Below the pieces are notes generated by a model. The model was not told where the DNA came from and made no database searches. It worked only from the letters and a program-made list of their open reading frames with translations. From positions 49,464-113,463 of the forward strand of contig JACQZI010000011.1 of NCBI GenBank assembly GCA_016207825.1: a stretch of DNA of 64,000 nt, given 5' to 3'. The position numbers were made by a program, and so were the translations under genes. Numbering within the stretch: position 1 is the first letter of the stretch; each line of letters begins with the position of its first letter. Source of the DNA: Planctomycetota bacterium. GTDB taxonomy: Bacteria; Planctomycetota; MHYJ01; JACQXL01; JACQZI01. This document shows positions 63,501 to 64,000 of this stretch, piece by piece.

Positions 63501-63703
63501 CCTTTGCCGGGGGCGAGGGCTCGGAATCCTTCCGCCCGATAGGCATGACCATCTTGAGCGGGCTGACCGTCTCCATGTTCATCAGCCTGATTCTGGTGCC
63601 GGTGATTTATAGTTTGGTCAATATGGATAAAAAGGTGATTGCGAAATCCACTACGCCTGCAAACGCACACGACCCTTCGCAAGATATGCCTGAAGGGGGC
63701 TAA
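60557..63703 (+). CDS. RND-family multidrug efflux transporter
   Basis: 1048 residues with the expected twelve hydrophobic helices and two large periplasmic loops. It starts FGVKRPVTNLMIF and has YPGASAEDVETKITQPIE. In helix 4 the proton-relay region reads GMVVDNAVVVLEN, one Asp followed by Asn, and helix 10 has GIAVNNAIVLID instead of the lysine of AcrB. This resembles the SwrC/HAE1 branch. It exports drugs or amphipathic compounds using proton motive force. It is the last gene of the operon. Confidence 0.94.
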   Translation: MTFPEFGVKRPVTNLMIFTAAIVLGLFSLHFLPIDLMPKIDPPAITVTTIYPGASAEDVETKITQPIENDLSIVSNLDELVSFSQEGISTVTCKFNWGENLDEAANNIRDRLDFTKRKLPTDAQQPMIIKFDTSMIPILGMGVTAKESWEKLYDIVDVQLSEALKRVPGVGAIQIIGGMEREIHVELNQNKMDAYGLSVREIESAIKNSNITIPAGSLKVGKNEYMLRMPGEFQKVGEIGRTIVKESKGKLVHLSDIAFVKDSFKEMKMNVLVDGDKGMMMMVQKQSGSNSVEVAHAVRDKLDEIRKTLPADVKINEMFNTAQFIEQTIDNLSTTIMWGGILVILVMLFFLRDLRGSLIIALTIPFSLIITLIFVYAFGMTINMMSLASLSIAVGMVVDNAVVVLENIAYHRSIGKPLKEAAIFGSSEVGLAISASTLTTIVVFVPLIFMTGISGIMFKELGIAIIVTLLASLFTALTMTPMLASQLLKTVEEEKEGWYKVFYKWSENIFNKIEATYANMLGWALHNRALVIAGSFIIFVLSVLLVPFIGSEFIPAEDTGDLWITVELPVGKRVEETVKFGETLRKIFEAEAGKYIKHLFVRSGKSDFGSMSGQKEGPNVVMVGAKLVALSERDIGIEEIGNRIREKYKLLPGVVKITVDSGNPLNRMLIGGAKPMSVDIIGEDMDKTNQFAAAVRDVMLKTPGTSDVSISRDVAKPELSININEDKAGLVGLNKATIGQTLRTYFYGNDTLKYRTGRKEYNILINLRPEDRQYVENVRDISIPSPGGERVPLSSIAAITEKTGSIEIERENQERIVRVSSNVYGRSLGEVAADVEEGISHIPRPPDIKVNIGGLVKEQRKSFADMQLLLLLSIMLVYMVMAAQFESLLHPFIIMFSVPFAFSGVLFALWIAGYALSLVTILGAVLLVGIAVNNAIVLIDYINILRSRGVVLAEAVLQAGRRRLRPILMTSLTTIFGLIPMAFAGGEGSESFRPIGMTILSGLTVSMFISLILVPVIYSLVNMDKKVIAKSTTPANAHDPSQDMPEGG

Positions 63704-64000
63704 AGGAAAGGGGGCATCCGCAATATGTTAATCGGGACACCCCCTAGCTACTAGTCTACCCCTGAAAAACCTACACCCGCCTCTACTTGTTGCCATCATT
63801 CAGGCGTCCCTGCCGAAGTGCAGGGATGGCTTACACCTGTGATACCGTTACTTCCAAGAACAACTGCGGAACGTCCTTGTAAACGGGCCCGTTATCCTTG
63901 CGTAGTAGAACGGAGTCCCGATTCTCGGGGACGAAGTCCAAGTGAGAAGCACCGCCCGGAGTAAAGCGATTCAGTTTTAGCCCCTTATTTATTAATTCCA
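63704..64000. other. intergenic end of the window
   Basis: 297 bp without a conventional gene. It holds a short hairpin, CCCTGC-CGAAGT-GCAGGG (63808-63825), followed by an inverted copy of the long dispersed repeat that continues past the edge. Confidence 0.65.
63831..64000 (-). repeat. long dispersed repeat, copy 3 (inverted, cut by the window edge)
   Basis: On the minus strand the frame from the edge reads LELINKGLKLNRFTPGGASH, LDFVPENRDSVLLRKDNGPV, YKDVPQLFLEVTVSQV and stop at 63831-63833. This is the full 56-residue form; copies 1 and 2 have the same peptide shortened or truncated. Confidence 0.8.

Noticed and set aside
1..64000. tRNA or rRNA genes.
   Set aside because: I looked through the intergenic stretches for TPsiC-arm-like sequences and rRNA core sequences and saw none; a covariance-model search would be needed to exclude a divergent tRNA.

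Overview
The window looks like chromosomal DNA of an uncultivated bacterium of intermediate GC content. The most likely affiliation is a Planctomycetota-type lineage, an inference from three things: large HEAT-repeat and lipoprotein genes, a PurS-PurL fusion, and an McsA/McsB arginine-kinase pair outside the Firmicutes. No rRNA or tRNA gene is visible to settle the taxonomy. Most genes are housekeeping genes in short, partly overlapping operons. Several well-formed sigma70-type promoters lie so close to the start codon that the mRNAs are probably leaderless.

Layout. 1-3.8 kb: type II pseudopilin, tyrS, a secreted protein and rplT. 3.8-9.5 kb: metallo-hydrolase, DRTGG protein, ADP-forming acetate-CoA ligase, rpiB, and a fusion of threonylcarbamoyl-AMP synthase with a YwlE-type arginine phosphatase. 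9.9-10.9 kb: a secreted thioredoxin-like gene with one in-frame TGA exactly at the second position of a CxxC motif, followed by a SECIS-like hairpin, so a probable selenoprotein. 11-20.3 kb: yifB/comM, a YfmH-like M16 protein, queD, mcsA-mcsB, polX, a C45 hydrolase and alr. 21-29.2 kb: gyrA and recA (divergent), a lipoprotein, hutI, and an aminopeptidase-like/PAS/GGDEF fusion. 29.4-34.3 kb: purSL, a radical SAM protein, a membrane protein. 34.4-38.4 kb: rplK-rplA divergent from dnaA, then dnaN.

38.8-41.5 kb is an AT-rich, translationally coupled three-gene cassette (HNH protein, 75-residue middle protein, DUF2326-type ABC ATPase) that fits an ABC-three-component (ABC-3C) conflict system. It is followed by 1.2 kb of repeat-rich non-coding DNA and an AAA/DUF4143 ATPase. 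44-57 kb: pckA, a methyltransferase, a HEAT protein, glycosyltransferases, a very large lipoprotein with twelve DxxGNDxY repeats, two ICMT/PEMT-type membrane methyltransferase modules (one fused to a GT2 glycosyltransferase), a small kinase, pilT, a VIT-like membrane protein and folE. 57.2-63.7 kb: a complete tetR-tolC-adaptor-RND efflux operon with a 16-bp palindromic operator at its promoter.

The genome carries many dispersed repeats. One family of about 210-230 bp encodes a conserved peptide (copies at 20.8, 42.5 and 63.9 kb). Short GC-rich palindromes occur between genes and in frame inside rpiB, alr and the C45 gene. There are also hairpin elements with 11-bp terminal inverted repeats and G-tract arrays. 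The functional themes that connect genes here are protein arginine phosphorylation (kinase, activator and phosphatase all present), acetate/acetyl-CoA metabolism, replication/recombination (dnaA, dnaN, gyrA, recA, polX) and envelope biogenesis/efflux.
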